Shown one piece after another: positions 21,337 through 29,305 of a DNA stretch of 64,000 nt (position 1 is its first letter; every line of letters starts with the position of its first letter). This DNA is from Brevibacterium sediminis (GTDB taxonomy: Bacteria > Actinomycetota > Actinomycetes > Actinomycetales > Brevibacteriaceae): positions 1-64,000 of the forward strand of contig NZ_JABKDD010000005.1 of the NCBI RefSeq assembly GCF_013623905.1, in the 5' to 3' direction. The notes under the pieces were generated by a model that did no database searches, was not told the origin of the DNA, and worked only from the letters and a program-made list of their open reading frames with translations. The position numbers were made by a program, and so were the translations under genes.

Positions 21337-21372
21337 ACGGCCCGACGTCCCCGCGGGGACGTCGGGCCGTTC
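21337..21372. terminator. 36-nt perfect palindrome between convergent genes
   Basis: AACGGCCCGACGTCCCC (21337-21353), a GC centre, and its exact complement (21356-21372) form a 17-bp stem. On the plus strand TTCTC follows. It lies between the SDR and the leftward acyltransferase. The arm core CGGCCCGACGTCCCCG also occurs as a direct copy at 21280-21295. Confidence 0.8.
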
Positions 21373-21439
21373 TCATTCCGTATCTCCGCGTCCGACGCGG
21401 CAACGTTTCAGCGTGACGGTCCGGCCGCCTCGGCGAGGG

Positions 21440-22753
21440 TCAGCTCTTGGCGGTTCGCCGACCGGGCAGGCGAACGACACCGAAGGCAACCATGCCGACG
21501 AGCGGCAGCACCGGCCAGATCCAGGTCACGCCCCTGTCGTTGACCATTCCGGTGTCGGCCATGATCGCGAGGCCCGCGCAGATGGCCGCCGAGGCGGCGA
21601 TCGGCATCCACATGGGAGGGGCGGGACGGTCGTCTGGCGCGGGTGTTTCGAACCGGCCGAAGATCGCCACGAGCACCCCGGTGATCGCCAGCAGAACCAG
21701 TGCCCACAGCGGACGGGTGAGCCACCAGATTCCGGTCAGCGGAGTCGGCAGCAGGGCATCGGCGTCGAGTCCGATGAGGACGTTGGCCAGGGCAGTCAGC
21801 GCGGTCAGGTGCCAGAGGAACCAGGTCATGATGCGCTGGTTGACGAGCACCGTGAGGAACCACAGGCCGGGGCTGCGCAGCAGTTTCGCCAGTGGGCGCT
21901 GGAGCATGAGCACGATTCCGGCCTGGGCCATGCCGAGGAAAGCCATCGTCACACGGGTCGGGGCGGAATTCGAAATCGTGTCGGTGCCCGCGGTGATCAT
22001 CGACACCGGGTAAGGGCCGAAGCCGACGAGGAGCCCGAGCCCGACGGCGCCGATGACGAAGAGCAGCAGGCAGCGTCTGATGCTGGAGAGTCGGCCGTCG
22101 AGCCAGGCATAGCCGAACTGGTGGAAGCTCGCCCAGACGAGCAGGTAGTTCGGGTAGCCGGCGAGCGTGCTCTCGGTGACGATGCTGATGAGGTCGATGA
22201 TGCCGGCCAAGCCGATGCCGGCGATGATCGACCACCAGCCCCAACGCTCCCACAGGATCAGACACGGCGGGGCGACGATGACGACGAGCAGATATGCGGC
22301 GAGGAACCACGTCGGCACGAGTGCCATCTGGGAGGCCAGCTGGACCGAGGCGGGTTCGGCGCCGACGGCCAGGGCGATGACGCAGGTGGCCAGCCAGACG
22401 AGCAGCAGCGGGATGAGCGGAAGGCCGAGCCTGCGCAGGCGTGCCCGCAGCCATTCGGCGTAGCCGGTCTGTCGCCGCCTGGCCGAACGCCAGGACAGTG
22501 CGTTGGAGTAGCCGCCGACGAGGAAGAAGATCGGCATCACCTGGAACACCCAGGTCAGCGGGTGCGTCCACCTGGCCTGGTCGAGCAGACCATGCGGTTC
22601 GATGCCGCCGGTGGCGCTGACGGCGATGATCGTCCAGTGGCCGAGCACGACGACGGTGATCGCCGCGGCGCGCAGGAAGTCGACCTCGCGGCTGCGAGAG
22701 TCCGGGGTCGCCTCATCGACCTTGCGGGCCTGGGCCAGAAACGAGCGGGGCAT
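21440..22753 (-). CDS. Acyltransferase-3 family membrane protein
   Basis: A 437-residue integral membrane protein with about ten hydrophobic helices. The family opening is SREVDFLRAAAITVVVLGHW near residue 20, followed by FFLVGGYSNALSW. Such proteins acylate sugars, lipids or other cell-surface acceptors on the membrane. The ATG at 22753 has AAGGA 10 nt upstream; the longer frame to 22840 runs through a 16-bp tandem repeat and is unlikely to be coding. The acceptor is unknown, and it is not obviously linked to the flanking genes. Confidence 0.82.
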   Translation of the reverse strand: MPRSFLAQARKVDEATPDSRSREVDFLRAAAITVVVLGHWTIIAVSATGGIEPHGLLDQARWTHPLTWVFQVMPIFFLVGGYSNALSWRSARRRQTGYAEWLRARLRRLGLPLIPLLLVWLATCVIALAVGAEPASVQLASQMALVPTWFLAAYLLVVIVAPPCLILWERWGWWSIIAGIGLAGIIDLISIVTESTLAGYPNYLLVWASFHQFGYAWLDGRLSSIRRCLLLFVIGAVGLGLLVGFGPYPVSMITAGTDTISNSAPTRVTMAFLGMAQAGIVLMLQRPLAKLLRSPGLWFLTVLVNQRIMTWFLWHLTALTALANVLIGLDADALLPTPLTGIWWLTRPLWALVLLAITGVLVAIFGRFETPAPDDRPAPPMWMPIAASAAICAGLAIMADTGMVNDRGVTWIWPVLPLVGMVAFGVVRLPGRRTAKS

Positions 22754-22770
22754 GCGGGGACGTCCTTGTC

Positions 22771-22818
22771 GGTTGGTCGAGGGAGCGGTTGGTCGAGGGA
22801 GCGGTTGATCGACGGAGC
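22771..22818. repeat. Three 16-bp tandem repeats upstream of the acyltransferase
   Basis: GGTTGGTCGAGGGAGC is repeated at 22771-22786 and 22787-22802, with a third copy (two changes) at 22803-22818. The array ends 18 nt upstream of the acyltransferase start. It could be a stacked protein-binding site or a slippage product. Confidence 0.75.
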
Positions 22819-22840
22819 GGGCAGTGCGGGTCCCGCCCAC

Positions 22841-22866
22841 CGCCGAGGTGGTCGTCCACCTCGGCG
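22841..22866 (-). terminator. Hairpin after the amidohydrolase
   Basis: CGCCGAGGTGG (22841-22851) and CCACCTCGGCG (22856-22866) form an 11-bp perfect stem with a TCGT loop, 2 nt beyond the amidohydrolase stop. The stem is an inverted pair of the CGCCGAGGYGG motif that recurs after stop codons in this window. Confidence 0.7.
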
Positions 22867-22868
22867 AT

Positions 22869-24743
22869 TCAGGCCCGGTATTTCACTTCGCCGCCGACGA
22901 CGGTGAGCGCGACTCGGGTGTCGCGGATCGCCTCGGCGTGGGCGAACAGGGCTTCTTCGGAATCGTAGCCGAGGAGGCCGTCGCGCTCTGCTGCGGCGAC
23001 ACTTAAGTGGTCAACGTTGAGCCCTTCGGCCGCGCACGGATCGGTGTCGACGACGATGAAGTCGGCGTCCATGCCCGGCGCCAGATATCCGCGCCGGTCC
23101 TCGAGCCCGGCGGCGAAGGCCGGTCCCTGAGTGTGCAGGCGGATGGCCTCGACGGCACTCAGGCGACGGTGCGGCTGGAAGGTCGTCGACGCGTCTCCGG
23201 TGATGTCCGCCCTGGTCATCGCGGCATAGATCGCGGCGAAGGGGTTCGCATGCTCGACCGGACCGTCGGAGCCGAAGACCACGTGCGCCCCCGCATCGAG
23301 CAGGTCGGGCCAGGCATAGGCGGCCAGCTGCGCGGACTCGTCGATGAGGTGGAGCAGGTGCAGGTCAGAGATGCAGTGGCGCGGCTGCATCGACGCGAGC
23401 ACCCCGAGCTCGGCGAACCGGGCAACGTCGGCCGGCTGGATGAACTGGGCGTGTTCGACGCGGTGACGCAGGGGTCGGCCGAACTTCTCCTCCGCGGCCT
23501 TCGTCGTCTCCCGCAGGCGGTCATAGACAGCGAGCACATGGTGGTTCGCCTGATCGCCGATGGCGTGGATGGCAACGGAGATTCCCGCTTCGGTGGCGAT
23601 GTGCGCCTGGTCGAAGAGTTCGTCTTCGGTCATCTGCACGACACCGAAGTTCTCGTCCTCACCGTCGATCGCGGGAAATGCTGAGGACATGTGCGAGGTA
23701 TGCGAGCCGAGCGCCCCGTCCGAGAACAGCTTCAGCCCGCCGCACTGCAACCAATCATCCCCGTCACCGGTGTGCCAGGCGGTTTCGATCGCCCACGGCA
23801 CTTCGGGCGAGCGCAGGAACAAGGTCACGCGCATGTCCTGGCGACCGGCCGCGTGCAGGTCGTTCCAGCCCAAGGTCGCGGCGATGCCGTCGAAGTCATG
23901 GATCCCGGTCAGCCCCTGAGACAGGAAGAGCTCCTGGGTGGTGACGAGGCGTTCGACCTGATCCTCGCGGCTGGGTTCGGGGATGAAGCGGGCGACGAGG
24001 TCGGTGGCGTCCTCGCGCACGAGGCCAGTGAGCTGTCCGTCGTCGTCGCGGACGAAACTGCCGCCCGAAGGGTCGGGGGTCGCCTCGTCGATGCCGGCGA
24101 TCTCGAGGGCGTGGGCGTTGACCCACAGGGTGTGCAGATCAAGGGACCACATCGCCACGGGGTGGTCGGGGACCTCGGCGTCGAGGAGTTCCCGGTCAGG
24201 GTAGCTCGGGTCCTCCCACTTGTTGAGGTCCCATCCGGAGCCGACCACCCAGGTGCCCACCGGGAGGGAATCGGCGCGTTCGCGGATGGCGGCGACCGCC
24301 TCGGGCAGTGATTTCGTCTGGGACAGATCGAGGTCGGTCAGGGAGTCGGCGTACAGGATCGAGTGGATGTGTCCGTCGACGAATCCGGGCAGAATGACCT
24401 GCCCGCTGCAGTCGATCTCATCGATCTCGAGGCCGGGGATGACCGTGGTGGCACCGACCCCACCCGCCGAGGCGAGCGCCGCCGTCGTCGACGATTCCGC
24501 GGCGGCGATGTCGAGAAGTTCGGCCCGGGTGCCGATGGCCACGATGGTCTCCCCATCGACGAGGATCGCATCCGGGGCCGCCTGTGTGAGGTCGAAGGTC
24601 GGCGTGGAGGTCGGGTCGGGGACCTTGTCTGTGTTCGATTCGCTCGGGTCGGATGCGATCGACGCAGGGGTGTTCGAGTCGGGGGCACTCGAGGCGGCTT
24701 GGGGTGCGAAAGTGCGCACCACGGCGTTGGAGAACAGACGCAT
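22869..24743 (-). CDS. Amidohydrolase family protein (YtcJ/amidohydrolase-3 type)
   Basis: A 624-residue metal-dependent hydrolase. Metal-site motifs: GFVDGHIHS (the HxH strand), HAIGDQANHHVL, RHRVEHAQFI, and VFGSDGPVEHANPF with the late Asp. This is the YtcJ-like branch, usually of unknown substrate. Residues 15-60 are a low-complexity insert (PDSNTPASIASDPSESNTDK). The start is ATG 24743; a GTG six bases upstream is also possible. No signal peptide is evident, so it is cytosolic. It stands alone, divergent from a small membrane protein. Confidence 0.88.
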   Translation of the reverse strand: MRLFSNAVVRTFAPQAASSAPDSNTPASIASDPSESNTDKVPDPTSTPTFDLTQAAPDAILVDGETIVAIGTRAELLDIAAAESSTTAALASAGGVGATTVIPGLEIDEIDCSGQVILPGFVDGHIHSILYADSLTDLDLSQTKSLPEAVAAIRERADSLPVGTWVVGSGWDLNKWEDPSYPDRELLDAEVPDHPVAMWSLDLHTLWVNAHALEIAGIDEATPDPSGGSFVRDDDGQLTGLVREDATDLVARFIPEPSREDQVERLVTTQELFLSQGLTGIHDFDGIAATLGWNDLHAAGRQDMRVTLFLRSPEVPWAIETAWHTGDGDDWLQCGGLKLFSDGALGSHTSHMSSAFPAIDGEDENFGVVQMTEDELFDQAHIATEAGISVAIHAIGDQANHHVLAVYDRLRETTKAAEEKFGRPLRHRVEHAQFIQPADVARFAELGVLASMQPRHCISDLHLLHLIDESAQLAAYAWPDLLDAGAHVVFGSDGPVEHANPFAAIYAAMTRADITGDASTTFQPHRRLSAVEAIRLHTQGPAFAAGLEDRRGYLAPGMDADFIVVDTDPCAAEGLNVDHLSVAAAERDGLLGYDSEEALFAHAEAIRDTRVALTVVGGEVKYRA

Positions 24744-24802
24744 GGACACCAGTCTAGAGCGGGTACGGCGAAGTCGCTGAGTGGGCCGATCACCACCCCT
24801 TC

Positions 24803-24864
24803 TTACTACCCGACGGCGGCCCAGATACCTCGCGCGAGGTTGCTGCGCCGCCGTCAGGTAGTAA
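24803..24864. repeat. Long palindrome, family A copy 1 (decayed), between divergent genes
   Basis: A 62-nt inverted repeat centred on CGCG at about 24833. It is the same sequence family as 37108-37165 and 38965-39020, but has about four arm mismatches. It lies between two divergent starts, so unlike the other two copies it cannot be a normal terminator for either gene. Confidence 0.8.
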
Positions 24865-24922
24865 TTGGTGGGTGAAAGTGAGGGCGCTGCCGGCCTCTTC
24901 TACGAAGGGTAGAATCGAAGGC

Positions 24923-25414
24923 ATGACTCACTTCTTCAGCACCGATGATTCGCGGCTGGCGGCGAGCGCTCGGATCATCCTGCCCGCCATCTGGCTCGGG
25001 CTCATCATCGGCATCTCGCTCATCGAGGCACCGCTGAAGTTCACTGCCCCCGGCATCACGATCCCGCTGGGGCTGGGCATCGGTCGGCTGGTGTTCGGAG
25101 TGATGAACTGGGTCGAGCTCGTCATCGCCGTGATCCTGCTGTGGGCGCTGCTGAAGTCGGGTGTCGATCGCGTCTACCGCAGTGTGGCATGCGGGCTCAT
25201 CGGAGTGCTCATCATCAAGGTCGTCGTCATTCGGCCGCTGCTCAATCAGCGCACGGATGCCGTGCTCGCAGGTGTCGACGAGGGTGGGTCGTCCCTGCAT
25301 CTGCTCTATATTGCCGCCGACGGACTGCTCATCGTGGGGCTGGTTGCCGCACTCGTGATGGCAGTGCGCCGTTGGGTATTGATCCGCCCGGCCGTCGCGG
25401 CAGACGACAGATAG
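24923..25414 (+). CDS. Small membrane protein of unknown function
   Basis: A 163-residue protein with four predicted membrane helices: ILPAIWLGLIIGISLI, LGIGRLVFGVMNWVELVIAV, a central VYRSVACGLIGVLIIKVVVI stretch, and LLYIAADGLLIVGLVAALVM. I do not recognise a named family. The ATG at 24923 is preceded by a GAAGG stretch; the frame upstream to 24872 overlaps the palindrome flank. It is a single gene with no obvious partner. Another initiation site is possible. Confidence 0.7.
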   Translation: MTHFFSTDDSRLAASARIILPAIWLGLIIGISLIEAPLKFTAPGITIPLGLGIGRLVFGVMNWVELVIAVILLWALLKSGVDRVYRSVACGLIGVLIIKVVVIRPLLNQRTDAVLAGVDEGGSSLHLLYIAADGLLIVGLVAALVMAVRRWVLIRPAVAADDR

Positions 25415-25765
25415 AGGAGGCCGCTGGGTCGGCTCAGACCGAAACCGCAGCCGCCTTCCGCGCCCTCACCTGATCGAGGAAAGCTGAGAAGAGGATCCGA
25501 CAGTCACGGACATCGGCGCCGTTCTCCTCCAGGTGCCACTCGAGGCCGCCGCAGCGATTGGTGCTGGGCCGCGCCTTCACCGAGCACCGAGCACCGAGCA
25601 CCGAGCACCGAGCACCGAGCCATGGCAACTCAGCGGCCTCTTCGGCGAACAATCGCCTTCTGATCAGGTCATCGGGATAAAACTCGATGCGCCACACAAA
25701 ACTCGATACCCGACTGTACAAAACCCGATGGTTACCGGCACAAAAGTCGATGCGCGAACCTTACA
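25415..25765. other. Spacer with a heptanucleotide repeat, no supported gene
   Basis: A leftward 95-codon frame (25434-25721) runs through the (ACCGAGC)6 repeat. It lacks a ribosome binding site; its last 35 codons look protein-like (LEWHLEENGADVRDC...). This could be the tail of a broken gene. Composition turns less GC-rich from about 25650 onward. Confidence 0.4.
25579..25620. repeat. (ACCGAGC)6 heptanucleotide tandem repeat
   Basis: Six uninterrupted copies of a 7-bp unit, 42 nt in total. Because 7 is not a multiple of 3, each copy gained or lost shifts any frame crossing it. In the leftward frame three units encode LGARCSV, seen twice. Confidence 0.85.
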
Positions 25766-26824
25766 TCATTCGTCCGGGCTCCCGACCATCTGCTTCAGCT
25801 CCGGCACCTGTGTGAAGATCTTGTCCCGAAAGTCGTTGAGTCTGAGCACGTCGTCGAAACTCAGATGGATGACCTTATAGCCCAAGCTGAGAAGCCGATT
25901 GTGCTGTTCGCCTTCCCTCCGGATCAGCGAGGGACCCACCAGAGCGTATTTCTCACTTCCGTCGACCGCGAGGATCGTTCGTGCCTGTTCATTGAGAAAA
26001 TCGGCTCGAGCAATGAAGCCTCGGCTGTCTCGGACTTCGATCTGCTGTTCGAACCCCGTCAGGTTCAAAGCGATGAGGTTGAGTCGGCATTTGCTCTCGG
26101 CGGGGCTCTCAGAGAACGGCCCGATCGCATCAACCATCCGCTGCGCGGTGACCTGGCCCGATCGCATGCGAGCAACCGCAGGATAGAACGCCGTCTTGAT
26201 GATCCGACGTGCCTCGGACTGAAACTTTTCTGTATACCCGGACCTCGGATTGAAGCCAGGGAAATGATCGGCCGTCGCCTGACGCAGTACCCATTCCAGT
26301 GCTGCAAAAGCTTCGTGTTGACCCGAAATCCGAATGAGGTCCAAGGCCGTCCTGATCGCCGAGGTGGCCGCAAGGTGACCGAATCGGACCTGATCCTCTG
26401 CGGGTACCTCATCCCGCACACGGATAATCTCCTTAGTGTGCGAATTGCTCCTTGGGTGTCTGACCGTGATCGCTTGCGATGCGTCCTTGTACAAAGGTAT
26501 TCCGTGGAGGACAGCCGCCGATTTGCCAACGATCACGTCCTCTGGCCGGTACCAGCGGTAACTCTGAATGCGCAGCGCTCGGAGCTGGGTCTGATACCTG
26601 AAATCGCGCTTCAGGTCGGCTGGAGTTTTGCCGACGTGGAAACTGATCCAGTCGACGTCTCTGATAAATGCCGCAATCCGACTGTGGTCTTTCACTCCGC
26701 ACTCACGGATCACCGAGTACACCCCGCGGCAGAGACGAATCAGACAACAATCCAGCGCGCTCTTGATCGTTTTGGAAGAGATGCCGGCGGCGGAGAACTC
26801 TTCACGATAGATCGTATTCTTCAT
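25766..26824 (-). CDS. AbiEi/DUF559-like protein of unknown function
   Basis: A 352-residue protein whose layout matches actinobacterial proteins annotated as type IV toxin-antitoxin AbiEi-like or DUF559. The N-terminus has a winged-helix-like segment (GISSKTIKSALDCCLIRLCR) followed by CRGVYSV. A middle domain carries SAAVLHGIPL and ITVRHPRSN. The C-terminus holds a Vsr/PD-(D/E)XK-like core (ARADFLNEQ, ILAVDGSEKY) that ends in a conserved YKVIHLSFDDVL. GC content and codon choice are visibly lower than the neighbours, suggesting transfer. The ATG at 26824 lacks a ribosome binding site but has GATACT about 8 nt upstream, so it may be leaderless. No cognate toxin is adjacent. Confidence 0.6.
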   Translation of the reverse strand: MKNTIYREEFSAAGISSKTIKSALDCCLIRLCRGVYSVIRECGVKDHSRIAAFIRDVDWISFHVGKTPADLKRDFRYQTQLRALRIQSYRWYRPEDVIVGKSAAVLHGIPLYKDASQAITVRHPRSNSHTKEIIRVRDEVPAEDQVRFGHLAATSAIRTALDLIRISGQHEAFAALEWVLRQATADHFPGFNPRSGYTEKFQSEARRIIKTAFYPAVARMRSGQVTAQRMVDAIGPFSESPAESKCRLNLIALNLTGFEQQIEVRDSRGFIARADFLNEQARTILAVDGSEKYALVGPSLIRREGEQHNRLLSLGYKVIHLSFDDVLRLNDFRDKIFTQVPELKQMVGSPDE

Positions 26825-27371
26825 CTGGCGAGTATCGGCATCAGCGAACTGCCGTTAGTACCCCTTGCGCTGAGGTTGTGGACAACGTTTCGTCGTCCAC
26901 AAGTCAACGACGGTCGAGTCGAGATATTCTCCACAGGCCACTGATGAACGTCTCTGCACACGAATCCCTGAGAACTCGCAGATGCTGGGCACCGCTGAGA
27001 CGGTTTAGCCCATTTGAACCTATGAACGCGCCGACTGTCTGGATTCTCTAAAGGTGCCGAATGAGAAGGTACTCCACAGTGTCTGGTGCGCAAGTGAGCG
27101 CTCAGTCCACTGGAGCCCAAGTCTGGTGATCGGCTTTTGCACCATCCGTCATCGACTTACGGGGCATCTGTCATCGCCTTCTGATCGATGCATCTGGTTC
27201 GAACTCGATGGTTCGGTCAAAAGGCGATGAGCGCCCGAGAGTCGCCTCAAGTGGCTCCTCACCATCCCCATGCTTCCCGGAACGTACCCTCCGCCGGCCC
27301 CGCCGGCGGCATGAAATCAGCGCAAAGGCAAAACTCACGCGCAGACTGAGGCCAGGTGGCCGCAACCGGAC
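26825..27371. other. 547-nt spacer with DnaA-box-like cluster, no gene
   Basis: No frame here has a ribosome binding site or protein-like composition. The left part holds the DnaA-box-like cluster (see 26876-26935). The rest shows no hairpin or repeat that I can support. Confidence 0.5.
26876..26935. promoter_or_regulatory. Cluster of three DnaA-box-like sequences
   Basis: TTGTCCACA is read leftward at 26885-26877, TCGTCCACA rightward at 26893-26901 and TTCTCCACA rightward at 26927-26935. The first two form an 8-bp dyad, TTGTGGAC/GTCCACAA. The high-GC actinobacterial DnaA box is TTGTCCACA. No dnaA, dnaN or AT-rich unwinding element is nearby, so this is not an obvious origin; a DnaA-titration or regulatory site is possible. 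Confidence 0.4.
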
Positions 27372-28127
27372 TCAGAAGTACACCGCAAGGGGGCCGCGGG
27401 GTCCGTCGATGACGTCGACTGGAGTGTCGAAGACACGTGAGAGCACCTCACCGGTCATGATCTCCTCGGGCGCACCGAATTCGATGACGGCGCCGTCTTT
27501 GACCGCGCAGATGTGGTCGGCGTAGTGACCGGCGAAGTTGATGTCGTGGAGAACGATGACGATGGTCCTCCCCATCTCGGCGGCGGCCCGGCGCAGGTGC
27601 TGCATCATCTGCACCGACCGCTTCATGTCGAGGTTGTTGAGCGGCTCATCGAGCAGCACGTAGTCGGTGTCCTGCGCCAACACCATCGCCACATACGCCC
27701 GCTGCCGCTGCCCGCCGGAGAGCTCGTCGATGAACCGGTTCTCCAGCTCCCCGAGCTCGAGGAAGTCGATCGCCTGCGAGATCAGTTCCTCATCGGCGGT
27801 CGTCAGTCGCCCCTTCGAATGCGGGAAGCGCCCGAAGCCGACGAGCTGGCGGATCGTCAGCCGGGTGATGAAGTGATTCTCCTGGCGCAGTATGGACACG
27901 ATCTTCGCGAGATCCTTCGACTTCGTCGAACTGACGTCATAGCCGGCGACCGAGATCGCACCGGAATCCATCCCGAGCAGCCGCCCGATCATCGTCAGCA
28001 GAGTCGACTTTCCGGCGCCGTTCGGCCCGACCAGGGCGGTGACTCCCCCGGCTGGGATCTGCAGATCGACGGGCCCGATCGAGACTTCGTCGTCGTAGGA
28101 TTTGCGGACCGATTCGAGCGTGATCAC
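27372..28127 (-). CDS. Iron-siderophore ABC transporter ATP-binding protein
   Basis: A 251-residue FecE/FepC-type ATPase energising ferric-siderophore import. Motifs: Walker A GPNGAGKST, Q-loop in LRQENHFITRL, signature LSGGQRQRA, Walker B YVLLDEP and switch His in VLHD. The start is GTG 28127, overlapping the permease stop by 4 nt (GTGA). It is the last gene of the leftward set lipoprotein-permease-permease-ATPase. The DtxR-type box upstream of that set implies iron repression. Confidence 0.95.
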   Translation of the reverse strand: MITLESVRKSYDDEVSIGPVDLQIPAGGVTALVGPNGAGKSTLLTMIGRLLGMDSGAISVAGYDVSSTKSKDLAKIVSILRQENHFITRLTIRQLVGFGRFPHSKGRLTTADEELISQAIDFLELGELENRFIDELSGGQRQRAYVAMVLAQDTDYVLLDEPLNNLDMKRSVQMMQHLRRAAAEMGRTIVIVLHDINFAGHYADHICAVKDGAVIEFGAPEEIMTGEVLSRVFDTPVDVIDGPRGPLAVYF

Positions 28128-29305
28128 AGGCGCCCCTTTCTCAGGATGACAAGCAGGAAGGCGCCGCCGCCGCCGATCTCGATGATGATCGACACGAACC
28201 CCTCGGCGTAGAAGATGTTCTTCATGACGAAGTACGCCCCACCCAGAACCACGAAGCCGAGGAGCGCGGCCATCGGGAAGAGACGTTTGTGGTCATAGGT
28301 GTCGGCGAACTGGTAGGCGAGCATCGCGACGAGGAACCCGAGGAAGACCATCGGTCCGATCATCGACACGGACACCGCCATGAGGATGGAGACGAAGAAG
28401 AGGACCTTGAGCAGCTCGCCCTTGTAGTTGAGTCCCAGGTTGCTCGTCATATCCCGTCCCAGCGCCATCACATTCAAGCGTGAGGAACAGAGGTAGAGCC
28501 CGAGGCAGGCCAGCACGCACAGCGGGATCGATACCGGCAGGTAGCTCGAATCCGAATTCGAGATCGACCCGAACAGGCGGGCGGAGAGGACGTCGAACTC
28601 GCTCGGCGTCAGCGTCCGCTGCATGAATGTCGCCACCGATCCGAGTCCGCCGCCGATGACCACGCCGATGAGCAGCATGAGCGCCACTGAGGAATGCCGT
28701 CCGGAAAGCAGCCATCCGTAGAGCGCCAGCGACAGCCCGACCATGAGCACCAGCTGGACGACGAAGGGCACGAGCCCCTTGAGTTCGACGATCGCCGTGA
28801 CCCCGAAGAAGTACATCGCCGAGGTCTGGATCGCCACGTAGAGGGATTCGAATCCCATGATCGAGGGCGTAATGATCCGGTTGTTCGTCACCGTCTGGAA
28901 GGCGACCGTGCCGAACGACTGGCACAGCGCAACCATGGCGATGACGACGAGGTTCGTCAGCCGCAGCTCCGCGATCAGCCAGAATCCCGGGTCCGTGATC
29001 GGCATCGGATTGTCCCAGGCCAGGATGCCCAGAGCGATCCCCGCCGAGGCGACCGAGAGAACGATGATCATCGTCCAGTAGCGACGCGCCGACTTCGCCG
29101 TCGGAAGCGGACCCGACGACCTGCGGACAGAGGCAGACTCGCGCCGAGGCAGCCCACCGTCCCGTACGCCTGCACCGGACCGATCCCCGCTGGCTTCGTT
29201 CGCGGAGCTCCGACGATCCCCACCGGGAATGTCGGTGACCGCGGTCGGGTCGGCCGCCTCGGCGCCGGTGTGACCCGGGGATTCGTCCTTCGCACGCATC
29301 GGCAC
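28124..29305 (-). CDS. Iron-siderophore ABC transporter permease
   Basis: A 393-residue FecCD-family permease; the C-terminal 320 residues carry the transmembrane helices, with the family motif LGRDMTSNLGLNY and GPMVFLGFLVA. The first 75 residues are a long charged, disordered N-terminus (rich in Asp, Arg and Ser) that is unusual for this family. The GTG at 29305 abuts the preceding stop and has AAAGG about 8 nt upstream; an ATG at 29299 is nearly equivalent. It pairs with the permease at 29306-30388 to form a heterodimeric channel. Confidence 0.92.
   Translation of the reverse strand: MPMRAKDESPGHTGAEAADPTAVTDIPGGDRRSSANEASGDRSGAGVRDGGLPRRESASVRRSSGPLPTAKSARRYWTMIIVLSVASAGIALGILAWDNPMPITDPGFWLIAELRLTNLVVIAMVALCQSFGTVAFQTVTNNRIITPSIMGFESLYVAIQTSAMYFFGVTAIVELKGLVPFVVQLVLMVGLSLALYGWLLSGRHSSVALMLLIGVVIGGGLGSVATFMQRTLTPSEFDVLSARLFGSISNSDSSYLPVSIPLCVLACLGLYLCSSRLNVMALGRDMTSNLGLNYKGELLKVLFFVSILMAVSVSMIGPMVFLGFLVAMLAYQFADTYDHKRLFPMAALLGFVVLGGAYFVMKNIFYAEGFVSIIIEIGGGGAFLLVILRKGRL

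Noticed and set aside
25434-25721. Leftward 95-codon gene through the heptanucleotide repeat
   Set aside because: No ribosome binding site, and most of it is repeat-derived; only the last third looks protein-like. It is kept as a possible remnant, not a gene.
26876-26935. Chromosomal origin (oriC)
   Set aside because: No dnaA, dnaN or recF neighbours and no AT-rich unwinding region. Three box-like sites are too few.
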